Assembly (NCBI GenBank): GCA_011800805.1
Contig: MPNW01000097.1
Span: 77,281 to 141,280 of the forward strand
DNA length: 64,000 nucleotides
From: Hirudo medicinalis
Taxonomy: Eukaryota; Annelida; Clitellata; Hirudinida; Hirudinidae
Direction: 5' to 3'
Made by a program: the position numbers and the translations under genes
The notes under the pieces: generated by a model
What the model was told of the DNA's origin: nothing
The model's database searches: none
What the model saw: the letters and a program-made list of their open reading frames with translations, nothing else
Shown here: in pieces, positions 50,101-61,489 of the stretch
Layout of the letters: the number at the start of each line of letters is the position of its first letter
Position numbering within the stretch: the first letter of the stretch is position 1

Positions 50101-51029
50101 ATATAACATGCATATAACCTGTAGACCATAAATCATGCCAAACCACAAAATGCAATAGCCTCTCCACCATCTCACAGAGGACAAATCATCAAGTGATTTA
50201 ATGGTCACCATTGCAATCACATCATGTTGTTAGAATAACATTTTATTGCAATAAATCCACAAAGGCGACACCTTGATTTTTTCAGTGCATGCTGGAAATT
50301 CCAGATTGTCGTCTGGTGTCAGTTGGCACAAGTGGTCATTATTGACGGGGATTTGGCTAGAGACGGGCGGAACTGTTGCTATTCTGGCGTTTAGCATCGA
50401 CTGCATGGTGTCGATCTTATTTTCCATTTTGAGCAATCGAGACCAGATATCTTGCAGGTTTTTTGAGACATTAATCCACTCTTAAAAATAAATCAAAGTA
50501 ATGCTTTTTAAATTCTTAGAACAAACCAAATGACCTTAAAAACCTTTGAGATTGACAAATACAGAGTTCTTGAGCTTTTCTGATAGAATTTCAGCATTTT
50601 GCTTCTCAAACAAAAGACCCTGATGCAAAACATTTATTTGTTCAAACTTTTCCTCAAATTAAAATAGTTGTAAAGAAAATTCAAGCAGACTTAATGTGTG
50701 AAATCGAAAATAAATTTGTTTGTAAATATAAAATATAACCTGTGCTGGATCCAGAAGGCTCGATTTAGACTTAGATTGGGTGTTGATAAAAAAAGTACAG
50801 GCTACCAAAATCCATACGCTTAGCGAAAATACTACCAAATACTTGAACTTCTGAGTTAGACTTGATGTCTTCAAAATACGACATAGATGTTTGACAATGT
50901 TTTCTGATTCTCTTCGCTAAAATGGGAAAGAAGCGAATACTAAGAAATCCCTTTCGAGAATCACGCTTTGATTACCAAAATGTTAAACTGTAAGACAATT
51001 ACTTTCTGAGTGCGGTGGAAATCCTTCAT
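41984..51029 (-). CDS. MGAT5: Alpha-1,6-mannosylglycoprotein 6-beta-N-acetylglucosaminyltransferase
   Basis: Seventeen exons join in phase: 51003-51029, 50740-50916, 50544-50619, 50272-50480, 49407-49496, 48610-48693, 48246-48413, 47765-47831, 45876-45978, 45095-45229, 43998-44134, 43658-43782, 43417-43572, 43199-43345, 42971-43099, 42546-42723, 41984-42243. Total 755 aa, against about 740 in vertebrates. It is a Golgi type II protein: short cytosolic N-terminus, signal anchor at about 35-53 (YLVVFSLSVWILVACTFF), coiled stem, then the GT18 domain. Landmarks are WGSDPCYKEHGVDGS, GGPLGELVQWSD, IVGLTHFKRH, IDTFGTEASYN, FVKNHGILSG, GLGFPYEGPAPLEAIAAGC, QHPYAEDFISKPHV, and the Cys-rich end ICPCRKFIRGQMALCPGC. 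It transfers beta-1,6-GlcNAc to N-glycans, making tri/tetra-antennary branches. The exon ending at 48246 uses a GC donor (AAAAAG|gcgagt). Confidence 0.96.
46443..46685. repeat. ttcgg-rich inverted-repeat-like segment in MGAT5 intron
   Basis: ttcggcttcggcgccgaa, ttcggcttaatttcggtcga and tttcggccga lie within 100 bases, and ggtcggtttcgg occurs about 140 bases later. Such motifs mark the ends of some hAT-like and MITE elements, but no target duplication or complete terminal pair was found. It lies in the intron between exons 47765-47831 and 45876-45978. Confidence 0.35.
47066..47114. repeat. (AAT)n microsatellite
   Basis: About 15 uninterrupted aat units in an MGAT5 intron. Confidence 0.95.
47921..48092. 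repeat. 86-bp perfect tandem duplication in MGAT5 intron
   Basis: The segment beginning atggcaaggcagaaatgaat occurs at 47921-48006 and again at 48007-48092 with no mismatch seen. It lies between the exons at 48246-48413 and 47765-47831. Confidence 0.9.
48712..48860. repeat. caa / taatgatgaatacaa repeat tract
   Basis: Three near-copies of aacaactgtaatgatgaata (27-base spacing) followed by diverging versions, in an MGAT5 intron just upstream of the exon at 48610-48693. Confidence 0.8.
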
Positions 51030-51838
51030 GGCACAAAATATGTTTGGAGCAGCTGGATCCTTCGTAAAGTTTAATTTGTTCCTTGTAAAAATATTTAAGC
51101 TCGGCTCCTAACATTGACGCATAACTCCTACTAAGGTTATCTAGTCACTTGAGATGCTGAGCTCATCCAACAACTCAGTCGATCACCCGCCACTACCAGT
51201 TGCTCGCCTGATTTTCGCTCATTCGAGAACAAAACATCACAGATTGTTCGAAGTGAATTAAAGTGAATTAAGTGAATGAAAAAAGTATTCTTACATCGTA
51301 TGATCATTCTTCAGCATTTCGACGTGTTTAAGCTGAAAACTCAAGTAACATTCTCTAATTTTAGTATTGAGGCATTGCAGAATTATCTTAATTACTTTTT
51401 ATTTAGTTTATATTTTGAATATACATCCGACCAATCAAACTGAAATAATCTTCACTTGTGCACCTTTACCTCCTCAAAATACCTGTTCGATTATCAATCC
51501 AGTTTCTCAGCTTCCTCGTTCCGGACTGCAGTTATATTAAATCCCAACAGTGTTTCATTCGGAATAAAGCATTGAAACATATATTTTCTTCTTCGTCGCT
51601 ATCTGTCATCTATCGAATTCAAAAAGCAGAATTCAGTGACTTTCCATTAAGTCGCCATAAAACTTATCGATGTCGTCAATCGAAATTGTTCAGTTCAGAT
51701 GAACGCATTAAACATAATAAATACATCAACATTATTGCACAGCTTAATTCATAATATCGATAGTTTTTGTTACTTTGATGCAAATTTATAACATTCAGCA
51801 AGTTTCAGCATTCATTTCCAGGTTGACCACACAGCATT

Positions 51839-51846
51839 AGTCTTCT
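51839..51846. repeat. hAT target-site duplication, left
   Basis: AGTCTTCT, identical to 53067-53074. Confidence 0.85.
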
Positions 51847-53066
51847 CACGGGGCGGATCTAGAACACTCTGGCGGAGGGGCCGCACACTTGAACCTAGAT
51901 CCCTTAGGGTCACCTAAATCGCTGGCTGATGCAAATATCAGCCGGCGATATTTTATAGCCATTTTGCTTATTATTGTACTTTTGAACCTTTAAAATTAAT
52001 TTAAAAAATTCAAATTTATTCAAAGTAAAAGTTTTATAAAAAGGCAAGACGATGTGGACCTAATCTACCAAAATTGTCAACTATTGTCTCTGCTGGTATT
52101 TCAATATCATGATTTATGTTCATAAGAGATAGCCCATTTAGTCTGTCAACCGTCATCGTAGATCGAATATAAGTTTTTAATCTTTTGAGAGTCGAAAAAC
52201 TTCTTTCATTTCTAGCTGTTGTGGATGGTCTGATAGCCGAAATGAATAAAATCATTCTAACATTTGGGTATAAATCATTGTCTGCCCAATGTAGAGAATC
52301 TACAAAATTTGATATTGTTCGCGCAACATCTTTATCTTCATGCCATTTTACCCACCACCGCTCATATTCTGATGGCAAGCCATGTGTCAATGGCAAGTGT
52401 GCAATCACCTTCAGCTGATCACTGGACAAATGCTTCAGGATTTTTCAAAATAACAGATGGCACCAACTTAGAGGCCAATGCAATGTCACTGTGTCTTTGA
52501 CTAAAGCGCTCTTCAAATCCCTGGATCGTATTTCCGCTTCTTTTTTTTTATTTTTTAGTCATATTTAATGTTAACGATTTTTGCGAAGTTAATTGAGAGG
52601 GAGTAGAAAGCGAATAGTAGTAAAGTAGAGAGTGTACAGTCGCCTTGATGCCTTATATAGGTACTCAGAAAGGATGGTGGTAGTTCCTGACACAAGGAAA
52701 TCGTGGTCATGTGCTGGGTGTAGCAAGTAGCCTCATCTTGCACGTTAAGGGCGAAGTTCAGCTGCTCTAGGTGTGTGTGTTATGTGCAAGCTTTGGTCAC
52801 AAGTAGGACGAAGTTCATCCGCCACTGAATCCACTAATGAACTGTGACTAAAGCTTATCAGTGGATTGTTGGGGTTGAGGCTGGGGTAGTATTGCTGGTT
52901 TGAATCTGTCTATTGAGACAGTGTCACTATGTTAGTTCTTGTTGATTACAAAATATTAATATTTTCATCCAAAGTCGTAAATTATTGAAATAAAGTAGAT
53001 TTTTTCTTAGACTTAAAAAATCACGGGGGGCCATGGCCCTCCCCGGGCCCCCTAAATCCGCCACTG
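51847..53066 (-). mobile_element. hAT DNA transposon, 1,220 bp, internally deleted
   Basis: The ends are imperfect inverted repeats: left CACGGGGCGGATCTAG, right (reverse complement) CAGTGGCGGATTTAG. They are flanked by identical 8-bp AGTCTTCT duplications, the hAT hallmark. The interior keeps only the C-terminal dimerisation part of the transposase on the minus strand (52034-52545). The element is far shorter than an autonomous hAT, so it cannot move itself. It lies upstream of MGAT5. Confidence 0.88.
52034..52545 (-). pseudogene. hAT transposase C-terminal fragment
   Basis: The 131-codon frame 52034-52429 carries the hAT dimerisation motif (ISAIRPSTTARNERSFSTLK, then LSLMNIN). The upstream 38 codons (52430-52545; FEERFSQRHSDIALASKLVP) are also hAT-like but in another frame, so at least one frameshift lies near 52430. 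The catalytic N-terminal two-thirds and BED finger are missing. A ZMYM/KRBA2-like lineage is likely from the wording of the motif. Confidence 0.8.
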
Positions 53067-53074
53067 AGTCTTCT
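53067..53074. repeat. hAT target-site duplication, right
   Basis: AGTCTTCT, identical to 51839-51846. Confidence 0.85.
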
Positions 53075-53684
53075 TAAACCACTACAAGTTAATGTTATTG
53101 GAGTAGGAATATTTTATTAATGTCCTCAGCATAACTTGATGAATAGGACAGCTATTCATAATGCCATTCCTTTTACCATCTGGTAAGATACGACTAAGAA
53201 GCTTTCCTTGCATTCAAGGTGAGGTCAGCACTCCTGTTCATAATCTATACTATATTTGCACCTTCACACTGTTCTAAAAAAAGTAATTTCTGAAAAGTAA
53301 TTTCTAAAAAGTAATTTCTAAAAAGTAATTTCTCACTCGTCACACCTCGATTTTTAATGGTTCACTTTGTCTTCACGAAACAGTGCTATTTTAGCGACTC
53401 TAGCGAATCAACATCATTTCTTAATCAACACTCTGTGAATTATTACTCAATTATTAAATTATTACACAATTAATCTGTCAATTACTCAGACCAGCCTGCT
53501 TCGGTTAAGCTAATTAAGTGTATGCTTTGCATATTAAGTTATTGAGTCCATTAAGTGCGAAAGAGTTACAGTAAGGAGTACAAACGATGAGGGAATTCCT
53601 TTTCTTGATTGATGTGATTGTCGTGATTGTCTTGTCAATATTTGGCGTTGCGATAGTTGATTAACGCTCGTTGCATAACTACAA

Positions 53685-53765
53685 CCCGCAACGGGATTCG
53701 AATCCGTGCTGCCATCGTGAGTATTTTAGAGTATACAGCCTTTTACAGTTGCGAGGAATTGATTT
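53685..53765 (-). mobile_element. tRNA-derived SINE, copy C (head fragment)
   Basis: The minus strand holds the B box GGATTCGAATCCC (53693-53705) and the CGATGGCAGCACGG context shared with copies A and B. The leader and tail are not preserved. Confidence 0.55.
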
Positions 53766-53769
53766 TTAT

Positions 53770-54835
53770 TTAAAGAATAAAATTTGACTTTAAATCAATA
53801 AAAAAAAAACATATCAAGGGATGTGACGCAGCATTTTTATTTCCTTAATTTTTCAGAAAAGCTGAGCTTAAATGAAAGGATGCAAGGCTCCATCAACATT
53901 TTCAAGTTTTGTCATTTTAAAGTACGTTTAGATGCAAGAATCAAATGTTCTCCGATCTTTGATTTTTTAAAACTCTTTAATTGGAAAATCACAAAAAGTC
54001 AATCTTTTAAAATGATTGTTAAATATCCTTTACCGCAATACTTTTTTGTTACTTGGAGATTTACGTTCGTGCCAAAATGGTTTTTAAAATCAAATAAAAA
54101 TCAAATCATTAAATCTTCCCTGAACATCAGTGATGCATTCTCAATTTGAAAGCATTTCAAGACTTATTGAAGAACCCCAGGAGGCCTTGAACTTAAAGAA
54201 TAGTTATTATTTTATTTTAATGAAAATTTACAAATCCGAGAAATAAACCTTAAATTAAGGACAGGGAGCCACCATCATTCCAATCGCTTGCACGATGAAG
54301 GCTGAAAACATCCTCACGTTCTCAAAAATTATCGCGAAATTTGCTGATGAATTTTTGTAATTAGTGACCTTAGTGTTTGAATATTTAGAATTATTATTTA
54401 ATTATTTAAAATTGGGGAAACAGAAACCAGGGGAGGGCAATTTCCACCAAAACAACGCCCTTTGCCCAAACGAACGAAGATAAATTAAACTCAAGTCAAT
54501 TTGTAAATTGTCTTCAAACGAGTCGTCAGGAAATTAAAGCAAACTAAATTTTCAAAAGTCTTCGATCAATTGAAAAGTAAAAGATGCTTAAAACTCCTGT
54601 CTAAAAGTCATCTTAATGTTGCAATTAAAACATATTTTATTTTCATATTGCCATTTATTTAACATTAATATTAAATATCATTAAGTTTCTTTTTCATGCA
54701 ATCCTTAAAAATCCACCCATTTCAGCATAATAAAAAATTGAGTTCGAAATTATTTTTAATTTTATAATTTCTCAATTATTAATTTATTAACTTTTTGAAA
54801 TAATTGCAGAGTAACCAAACAATATTATATTCGAC
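53770..54835. other. Intergenic, no supported gene
   Basis: A 108-codon plus frame (53823-54149), Phe/Lys/Ile-rich, has no recognisable domain and matches local AT-rich composition. Nothing else was seen. Confidence 0.5.
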
Positions 54836-54837
54836 AA

Positions 54838-54861
54838 TCATCATCATCATCGTCGCCGCCG

Positions 54862-54908
<47 letters not shown>

Positions 54909-54989
54909 GTCGTCGTCGTCGTCGTTATCGTCGTCGTCGTCATCATAATCATCATCATCAGCAGCAAGAATTAAATAAATAATGATGAA

Positions 54990-55036
<47 letters not shown>

Positions 55037-55075
55037 TATTAATAATAATAATCATCATCAGCAGCAGTAGCAGCA
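54838..55075. repeat. (ATC)n, (CGT)n and (AAT)n tract with a duplicated end
   Basis: ATC/CGT tract 54838-54960, then AAT tract 54985-55040. The motif agcagcaagaattaaataaa occurs after each (54960 and 55068, slightly diverged), so the block looks duplicated. Confidence 0.9.
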
Positions 55076-55129
55076 AGAATTAATTAAATAATGATGAAAA
55101 TTATAATCATTAAAATATTGATTGGCATG

Positions 55130-55610
55130 TGCACGGCCTGCAAGTGAGCTACTCATACCTATGTTTTCCATTGCAATTCAGTTCCTCGCTCGAGTTCCTG
55201 GGACCTTCAATCAAACATGGATGCCACTGTGTCGGACATTCCAACCAATTCCACTTCTAATGGGAGAATATTTATTGAATTCAATCTTCGCTCTTTGAAT
55301 TATTTCTTCAGCACAATAAATTCGAATGTAATTTTTATTAAGAATCCATTTATTCTAAATTTTCACGAGGATGTAAATTTGTGAGGCGAACGACTAAAGC
55401 AAATATTTACAATTACTTTTCAAAACAGCGTGATTGTTCAACTGTTCAAATGTCGATCTATGCGGTCGAGTGTCCCTCCCGCTGTCGAAAGGGAGGTAAT
55501 TAAGACCCAGAGGAGCTCCTTAACGCCAAGGTGGCATGTAATGTGGCACCGAACGACCCCTGCATGTTTAATGAGTTGCTCACCTAACAAAGATATCAAT
55601 CTCTTCACGT
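55130..55610. other. GC-richer island with exon-like frames on both strands
   Basis: Minus strand 55152-55258 reads KWNWLECPTQWHPCLIEG and onward, from an acceptor-like tag to a gtatga donor. Near 55430-55580, open frames with splice-like ends exist on both strands. The composition differs from the flanks and suggests coding sequence or an old transposon. The strand cannot be chosen by eye. Confidence 0.3.
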
Positions 55611-55654
55611 CCTGAAGTGATAATGCTCTCTATGACGATGACGATGCCTATGGC

Positions 55655-55720
55655 GATGATGACGACGACGACGATGAAGATGATGATGATGATGATGACG
55701 ATGACGATGACGATGCGATG
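55655..55720 (+). repeat. (GAT/GAC)n microsatellite
   Basis: gatgatgacgacgacgacga followed by GAT units. Confidence 0.85.
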
Positions 55721-55947
55721 ATAATGAGTGGTGGTGAGTGAAAGCAATGAATGAATGAATGCTGCTAAGTTCAAGCATCATTTATAGAGTATTAATTATA
55801 ACAACAAGGATATTATAACAAACAAATAAATAATAAATTAGGGAATCTTAATCTCTGTTTATTCGATTTTTGAAATAAAGAAGAAATATCAAAAGTCAAG
55901 GAAAGAAGACTTCTCTGAGATTGATGGTATTTTATTTGCACTTCTTT

Positions 55948-56034
55948 ACAGGTGTAACGTCTGCATTACAGGTGTGACGTCTGCATTACAGGTGTAACGT
56001 CTGCATTACAGGTGTAACGTCTGCATCACAGGTC
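55948..56034. repeat. 20-bp minisatellite, about 4 copies
   Basis: Unit acaggtgtaacgtctgcatt, with single-base variants in two copies. Confidence 0.95.
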
Positions 56035-56618
56035 TGCGCACCTGTACATGTTCCATCTCATCTCAACACGGTTCACTCTTATGGTTTGTTGATCGATTAA
56101 TATTTAAATTACACGATAATACAAATAAATCGTATTAAAAACTCTATTACAATTATAAATGAATTTATTAATTCACATTAGCTGACTAATTTCAAATTAT
56201 GCAGTATATTATAATTTCAAATAATTGCGCAATGCATGTAATTTATTAAGACTTGCCTCAAAGCTTCACTTTGAAACTGATTGAGATGTTTGCATAAGAA
56301 TCAGTAATGCGAAAATTTAAATTGATATTTGTAGTTTTTAAAACGTACAACAATAAATAATCTCAACGGCAAAGTTAAATTTAATTATTAAATTGAAGTT
56401 CATATTACAATAAATAATTATTAAAATTAAGTTTATTAAAATTAATTGTAACGATAAACAAAATAATAAATATCGATTGTAATTACAATAATAACAATTG
56501 CAATCGTCATCATCACTACCATAATTATCATCATCATCACCAGCATCATCTGGAGCATATCCAAGCAGCTCCATCTTGTGTTGTCAAGGCTTTTCAACGG
56601 TCACGTGATTGAAGTCTG

Positions 56619-56632
56619 GTCTCCATGACAAC
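56619..56632 (-). promoter_or_regulatory. X-box-like (RFX) motif
   Basis: Minus strand GTTGTCATGGAGAC fits RYYNYYATRRNRAC exactly. RFX factors use this site at ciliary gene promoters. A second, one-off match lies near 60127-60140. No gene start is firmly placed beside either, and roughly one chance match is expected per window. Confidence 0.25.
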
Positions 56633-56730
56633 GTCGCCTGTTTCCATCGCCACATAAATTCCCTCGAAGATGCCACAACAATTCCATTTTCAGATGAACG
56701 ATGACCTCAGCTTTGGACGTTGGAGATCAA

Positions 56731-56829
56731 TTCAATGAATGGATTCAATGAATGGATTCAATGAATGGATTCAATGAATGGATTCAATGAATGGATCCAA
56801 TGAATGAATTCAATGAATGGATCCAATGA
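56731..56829. repeat. 13-bp minisatellite, about 7.5 copies
   Basis: Unit ttcaatgaatgga; the last copies show ggatcc and gaatga variants. Confidence 0.95.
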
Positions 56830-58119
56830 CGTGTTATTTGACAGCTTTTTTATTTATTTCTTCGGATATTAAAATTTATAAATTTAATATTAAATAAATA
56901 GACATGAATTTGAATCATAAAATGAACGGTGGACAAATGCCTCACCTGTTCACCAGGTAAGCATGAGAGGTAACTGTAATGTAATGTAAACCAAAACCGA
57001 GAGGTGAGAATGGCAAGCATAGAAATTGTCAGTTGCAAAGCAGGAAGGCCGATGACATCGAAATCTTGTGAATCTGCTAAAAGTTGTGGTAGTAACAATG
57101 CCTTTAGGTAGTGAGTTCCAAATGCGATTATTAAAAAGTATTTGGCGATCAAAGACTATTTTTTACAAATTAATTTTACATTTTGAACCTCATAAAATGA
57201 CGTCCTTAGAAATGGATTAGTGGATGAATGAATCAGTGGATGGAAGAATGAATTAGCAAATGAATGAGTGAGTGTAAACTGGTGAAAGAATCGTGGATGG
57301 ATGGATGGATTGATGGTAACAATGGATATTTGATATTTTTGCAAAGATGATGATGCCTGCGAAAATACAATTCTCTCTTTAAAATCTTTCCCGTCAAAAA
57401 CAAAATGGAAGGAAATTTTCCATGGAATAAGATTTTTCCGACCAGAAATGAATGTGAGCGACAATGAAGGAATGACGTGAATGAGGAATTAAGGCACTGA
57501 TTTTATGAAATTACGATTAATTATTATTAAGTAATAGCATTGATATACTCAGTCCAATGTAGATACAAAGTGCGTATTTTGTGCAAAACGCTCTTTGTAC
57601 ATCAAGCAGTGGTATTTATTCAATTTGGACATATTACGTCACTCCAACACATACAAAACTTCTGTAAAATGTAAAATTTGAACTTCATAGAATAATTAAA
57701 TCTTGTTAATTACCTAAAAATGGTGTTTTCGGCCTCCAAAAAGATGGAAGGGGTTTGCACTTGAAACACGTGTGAGTTTTGAAATTAAAAATCAAATTAA
57801 AAATCAAATTAAAAATCAAGTTAAACTCAAATTCAACTCGAGAAGCAAACGAACTTCAAAACAGTTGCATTTTTCATGTCGAAAATCAAATCACACCTTT
57901 AAAGCATTCTTTTGCAATGTTGTGTTGTTGGTAATTGGACATGTTTGACAGAGACGATGATGACGACTGATATGTTGATGATGATGATGACGACCGAGAT
58001 GATGATGATGATGATGTTTGGGACAGGTTGTTGGCAGAAATTTAGCGAAACGATGATCCATGAGGGTGATGGTTTCCAGGAAGAATATTTATTAATTAAA
58101 TCATTAGCCTCTTCGGCCA

Positions 58120-58260
58120 CCGATTTATTTATCCATTCAAACATTCATCCATTCATCCAAACATTCAACCATTTACCGACATATTCACACAAGCATCCAT
58201 CCATGCACCCATATATTCAATCAAGCATGCATCCAATCATCCATGCAGCTATCCTTACAT
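58120..58260. repeat. (CATC/CATT)n-like degenerate tract
   Basis: Repeats of attcatccattcatccaaac and variants. It gives His/Ile/Pro-rich artefact frames. Confidence 0.75.
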
Positions 58261-58804
58261 TCATCCTTGTATGTTCCATTAATTCACTGGAGCTTCAAAC
58301 TTATTCCAAGACTTGAGGATGAGTCATCCAGCGCCATCTTCACCGGAACCCAATTTAGCAGTGGAGTCGGTGCGCGCATAAATCGCGCTGACACAAAGCC
58401 GCACCACGCAGATCCAAGGCGTGTTCCTCCGCGGCTCTAATTTCTTCCTTGCTTACGTCACCAAGGAGGATTTAAAAAGTCCCACCAAGTTTTCCAGGCG
58501 GCATGGATGATGATGATGATGATGATAGTGCCGAGAGATTTCCAGGGATTTGAATTTTAACTGAAAATAACTTATAAACAAAAGTAATATAAATAATGAG
58601 TAGTAATAATAATTACAATTAGTATCATTATTAATGGTGATGATGATAATCTTTGGACACTCAGAACACTAAACCATGATGAATCAAGAATCCTTGCAAG
58701 AATTTGGAATGACTTTCAACATACAAGGTGAGGATTCAACATTACATTTTTAAACAATTTCAAGTACAAACGACATTTCTTTAAAGAATCAATCGAGGAA
58801 CGAC

Positions 58805-58905
58805 TTATCATCGAACCATTACAAATATTAATAAATATTAACAAATATTAACAAATATTAACAAATATTAACAAATGCTAACAAATACTAACAAATATTA
58901 ATATC
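58805..58905. repeat. 10-11-bp aacaaatatt minisatellite
   Basis: About nine copies of aacaaatatt / taacaaatac-type units. Confidence 0.9.
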
Positions 58906-59050
58906 TGCATCGAATGAACAACCACAACAACAATGAAACAACAATAACAAAAACAATCACTTGTCGACGATAACAACAACAACAACAACAACGCAAAATA
59001 AAAACATCTTGATGACGTCACATCTCTACAGCACCACTCTTCCTGGTGAC

Positions 59051-60715
59051 CTGGTTAATGAAATTTGCAGCCAAAAGACCTGGAATTATCCGCATCGACC
59101 GATGCAGGTATCCGTGCAGTGAACTGTGAACTCACTCATCCATAAACTCCTCCAGTCAATCATCAGGAGGTCACGTGCCGAACCCTCGACAAGTAATCAC
59201 CCCTTCATTATCGCCCAACAACCGGAAATTAATGCTTCGAATTGCACTCGAAACATGAATTTTTCAAGCAATTTGTTTGTGCACTTCTGCGTGCAAGGTG
59301 CTGATATTTGACGATTAAGTGATGATGATGATGATCATCATCATCATTTTATTGTTTATACATTTTGTTGTATTATATGCAAACTCAAATGCACAGAATT
59401 ATTATTTGTTTTTTTTTTAACATGACATTTATTGTAATTTTTAAATAATTTATATTATTTTTTAATAATTTATATTTTTAATTTTTCAATAATCTATATT
59501 TTTAATTTTAAATAATTTATATTATATTTTAATAATTTATATAATTTTTGAATCTCCTTAAATTGAGCAGCTGAGGATAAAAAGAAGAAACATAGAACTT
59601 CACATTTGTTGTTTGTAATTCGAGAATGTACGACGCACCAATTGGTGATATGAAAATATTATTGAATTTAACAGACCACTTAAAAGCAGCAAATTGTTTT
59701 ATCCATTATTGATGCTGGGCGTAAATTGCCTTTCGAAGCAAGTGTTAGGATCGACATAAATGTCGAACAACAAAGATGCAGACTTGAGTACCTTTGTTGG
59801 GAGAATCCATTGAAGTTGCTGTAACCAGTCAGTGTTGCTAAACCAGTCAGTGTTGCTAAACCAGTTGCTAGGCGGTCGCACGTGTTCTGAATGGCGTCTG
59901 CTCGATTAACGACCAATTAAAATGAGTAATTGGCATATTGTTGATTAAGAGGTCATAAACATCATAAACATTGGTCATTAGCATAAAATTAATAAACATG
60001 TTGCTCATTAACATAAAATTTACGGTCATTAATGGATTGTTTCCAAGCATAAATGGAAAATTATGACACCAAATTTCTAGATAATTTCAATATAAAAATA
60101 ATTTATATTGAAATAATTACTTCCATCTCCATGGCAACGCATATTGTGTTTCACCGCCAAATGAAAGACAAAAATCGTTTTGGAAAAAAACGAAATAATT
60201 TAAATTGAAATCTTGATTTTGAGGAATTTTTGATTTTTTTTGATTTTTCATCAAAAAGAAAGCGAATTCTTAACTTTAATGTTTCGATGGATGCCGATAA
60301 TCTCCAACGAAACCTGCACAATTATTTCGAAATTATTTTCTTGGAAAATGTTTCACAATTTATTTATAATTCAGAAATCGTTGCTATTGTAATGTAATGT
60401 AATGTAATGTAATGTAATGCAATGTAATGTTTGTGATGATGATGATGAGGATGATGAAGATTTTGGAATTTTAATGTTTTGGCGTAATTAATTACTGATA
60501 TAATAATTTACTCAATAAAGTTACTCAATTGAAAAGCCACCTTCTCGTGATGTAATCAAATGACTAAATCACAAAGATCATTATCATCACTGTTCACGTC
60601 GAAAAGTCGTTTTGCTTGATTGATTTTTCTGAGCTCCAAAAGGATTATCAAGCATTACGTAAACAAAAAACAACACACTTCAACCACCAAAAAATCATTT
60701 CATACCTGACGCCAT
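59051..60715 (-). CDS. Possible 5' exons of an unassembled gene
   Basis: Three short pieces join in phase on the minus strand: ATG exon 60706-60715 (MAS, donor gtatga, good ATG context), 59792-59818 (27 nt between ttacag and gtactc) and 59051-59079 (29 nt between ttccag and gtcacc). They would encode an N-terminus reading about MASATSMDSPNKGLLAANF. Micro-exons of this size are weak evidence. A competing plus-strand exon pair (around 58672-58733 and 59029-59108) uses the same sequence with equally good borders. No family is recognised. Confidence 0.22.
59818..59874. repeat. 19-bp repeat, about 2.5 copies
   Basis: The unit aaccagtcagtgttgctaa occurs two to three times head to tail. Confidence 0.85.
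60389..60430. repeat. (AATGT)n pentanucleotide repeat
   Basis: About eight aatgt units, with one aatgc variant. Confidence 0.9.
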
Positions 60716-61130
60716 TTTGAGATAATCTGTCGTCGCCAAGACAGCAATAGTTTTGGGAATGAAATATTAACGTGGAAGCATTTCACTTTTAAACAAACTA
60801 TTGAAAGATGCAAACATTCGTAAACTATGACGTCACCGTGTGTTGAACACTGAATGTGTTGACGTGTCACTTTTAATGTGTTGCCTTCTTACGTGCCTTC
60901 TCTTCGTGTGTGGTCTGACAAATAAAACAAAGTCGCTCACAAACAATGAGGAAAGTCGTTAAACATGGACAGGAATTTCGATGGCGAAGATAGACTCTTT
61001 TGTCCCTCATCTCGGGACGCGGAATTTTTCAGGTGACACAAAATCATTATCAACATCATCATCGTCGTTGTCGTCATCGCCGTCATCAACATCATCATCA
61101 TCATCAACAACATCGTCATTGTTATATATC

Positions 61131-61190
61131 GTGATTTATTGATCATAAATGGATTGTTGGCTTCCAAAAGACAACAAATGCGACTATAAA
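61131..61190 (-). repeat. Second copy of gypsy leader sequence
   Basis: This segment (tgatttattgatcataaatg, then ttggcttccaaaagacaaca, then aatgcgactataa) matches 62070-62130 at most positions in the same orientation. The latter immediately precedes the gag-like ATG. It is either part of a repeated untranslated segment or a rearranged second insertion. Confidence 0.5.
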
Positions 61191-61489
61191 AATGTTATAA
61201 TTATGTTATAATTATGTTGCATAATTTTTTTCACCTCCCTCCTCGAGTCGACGACTTGCAACAGTCGTGAGTCTTTCAGTGTTCCTTGAGCAAGATCTTC
61301 AAGTCTATTTTGGTGGAAACCTGAGGATTTTTGTGAGAGTGTGAACAACAATTGTCATTTCTGAGTCAGATTTATGGGACTCATTGGTGTGGGGTCTCTA
61401 GAAAGAGTATCAGGAATGTGAAAGTCTGAAGATGACAACAATCATGTTACAATCATTGTCGATTGTTTGGCAATTGCTCTGGATCGATT

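Noticed and set aside
53823..54149. 108-codon plus ORF
   Set aside because: Composition follows local AT bias; no motif, splice context or homologue recognised.
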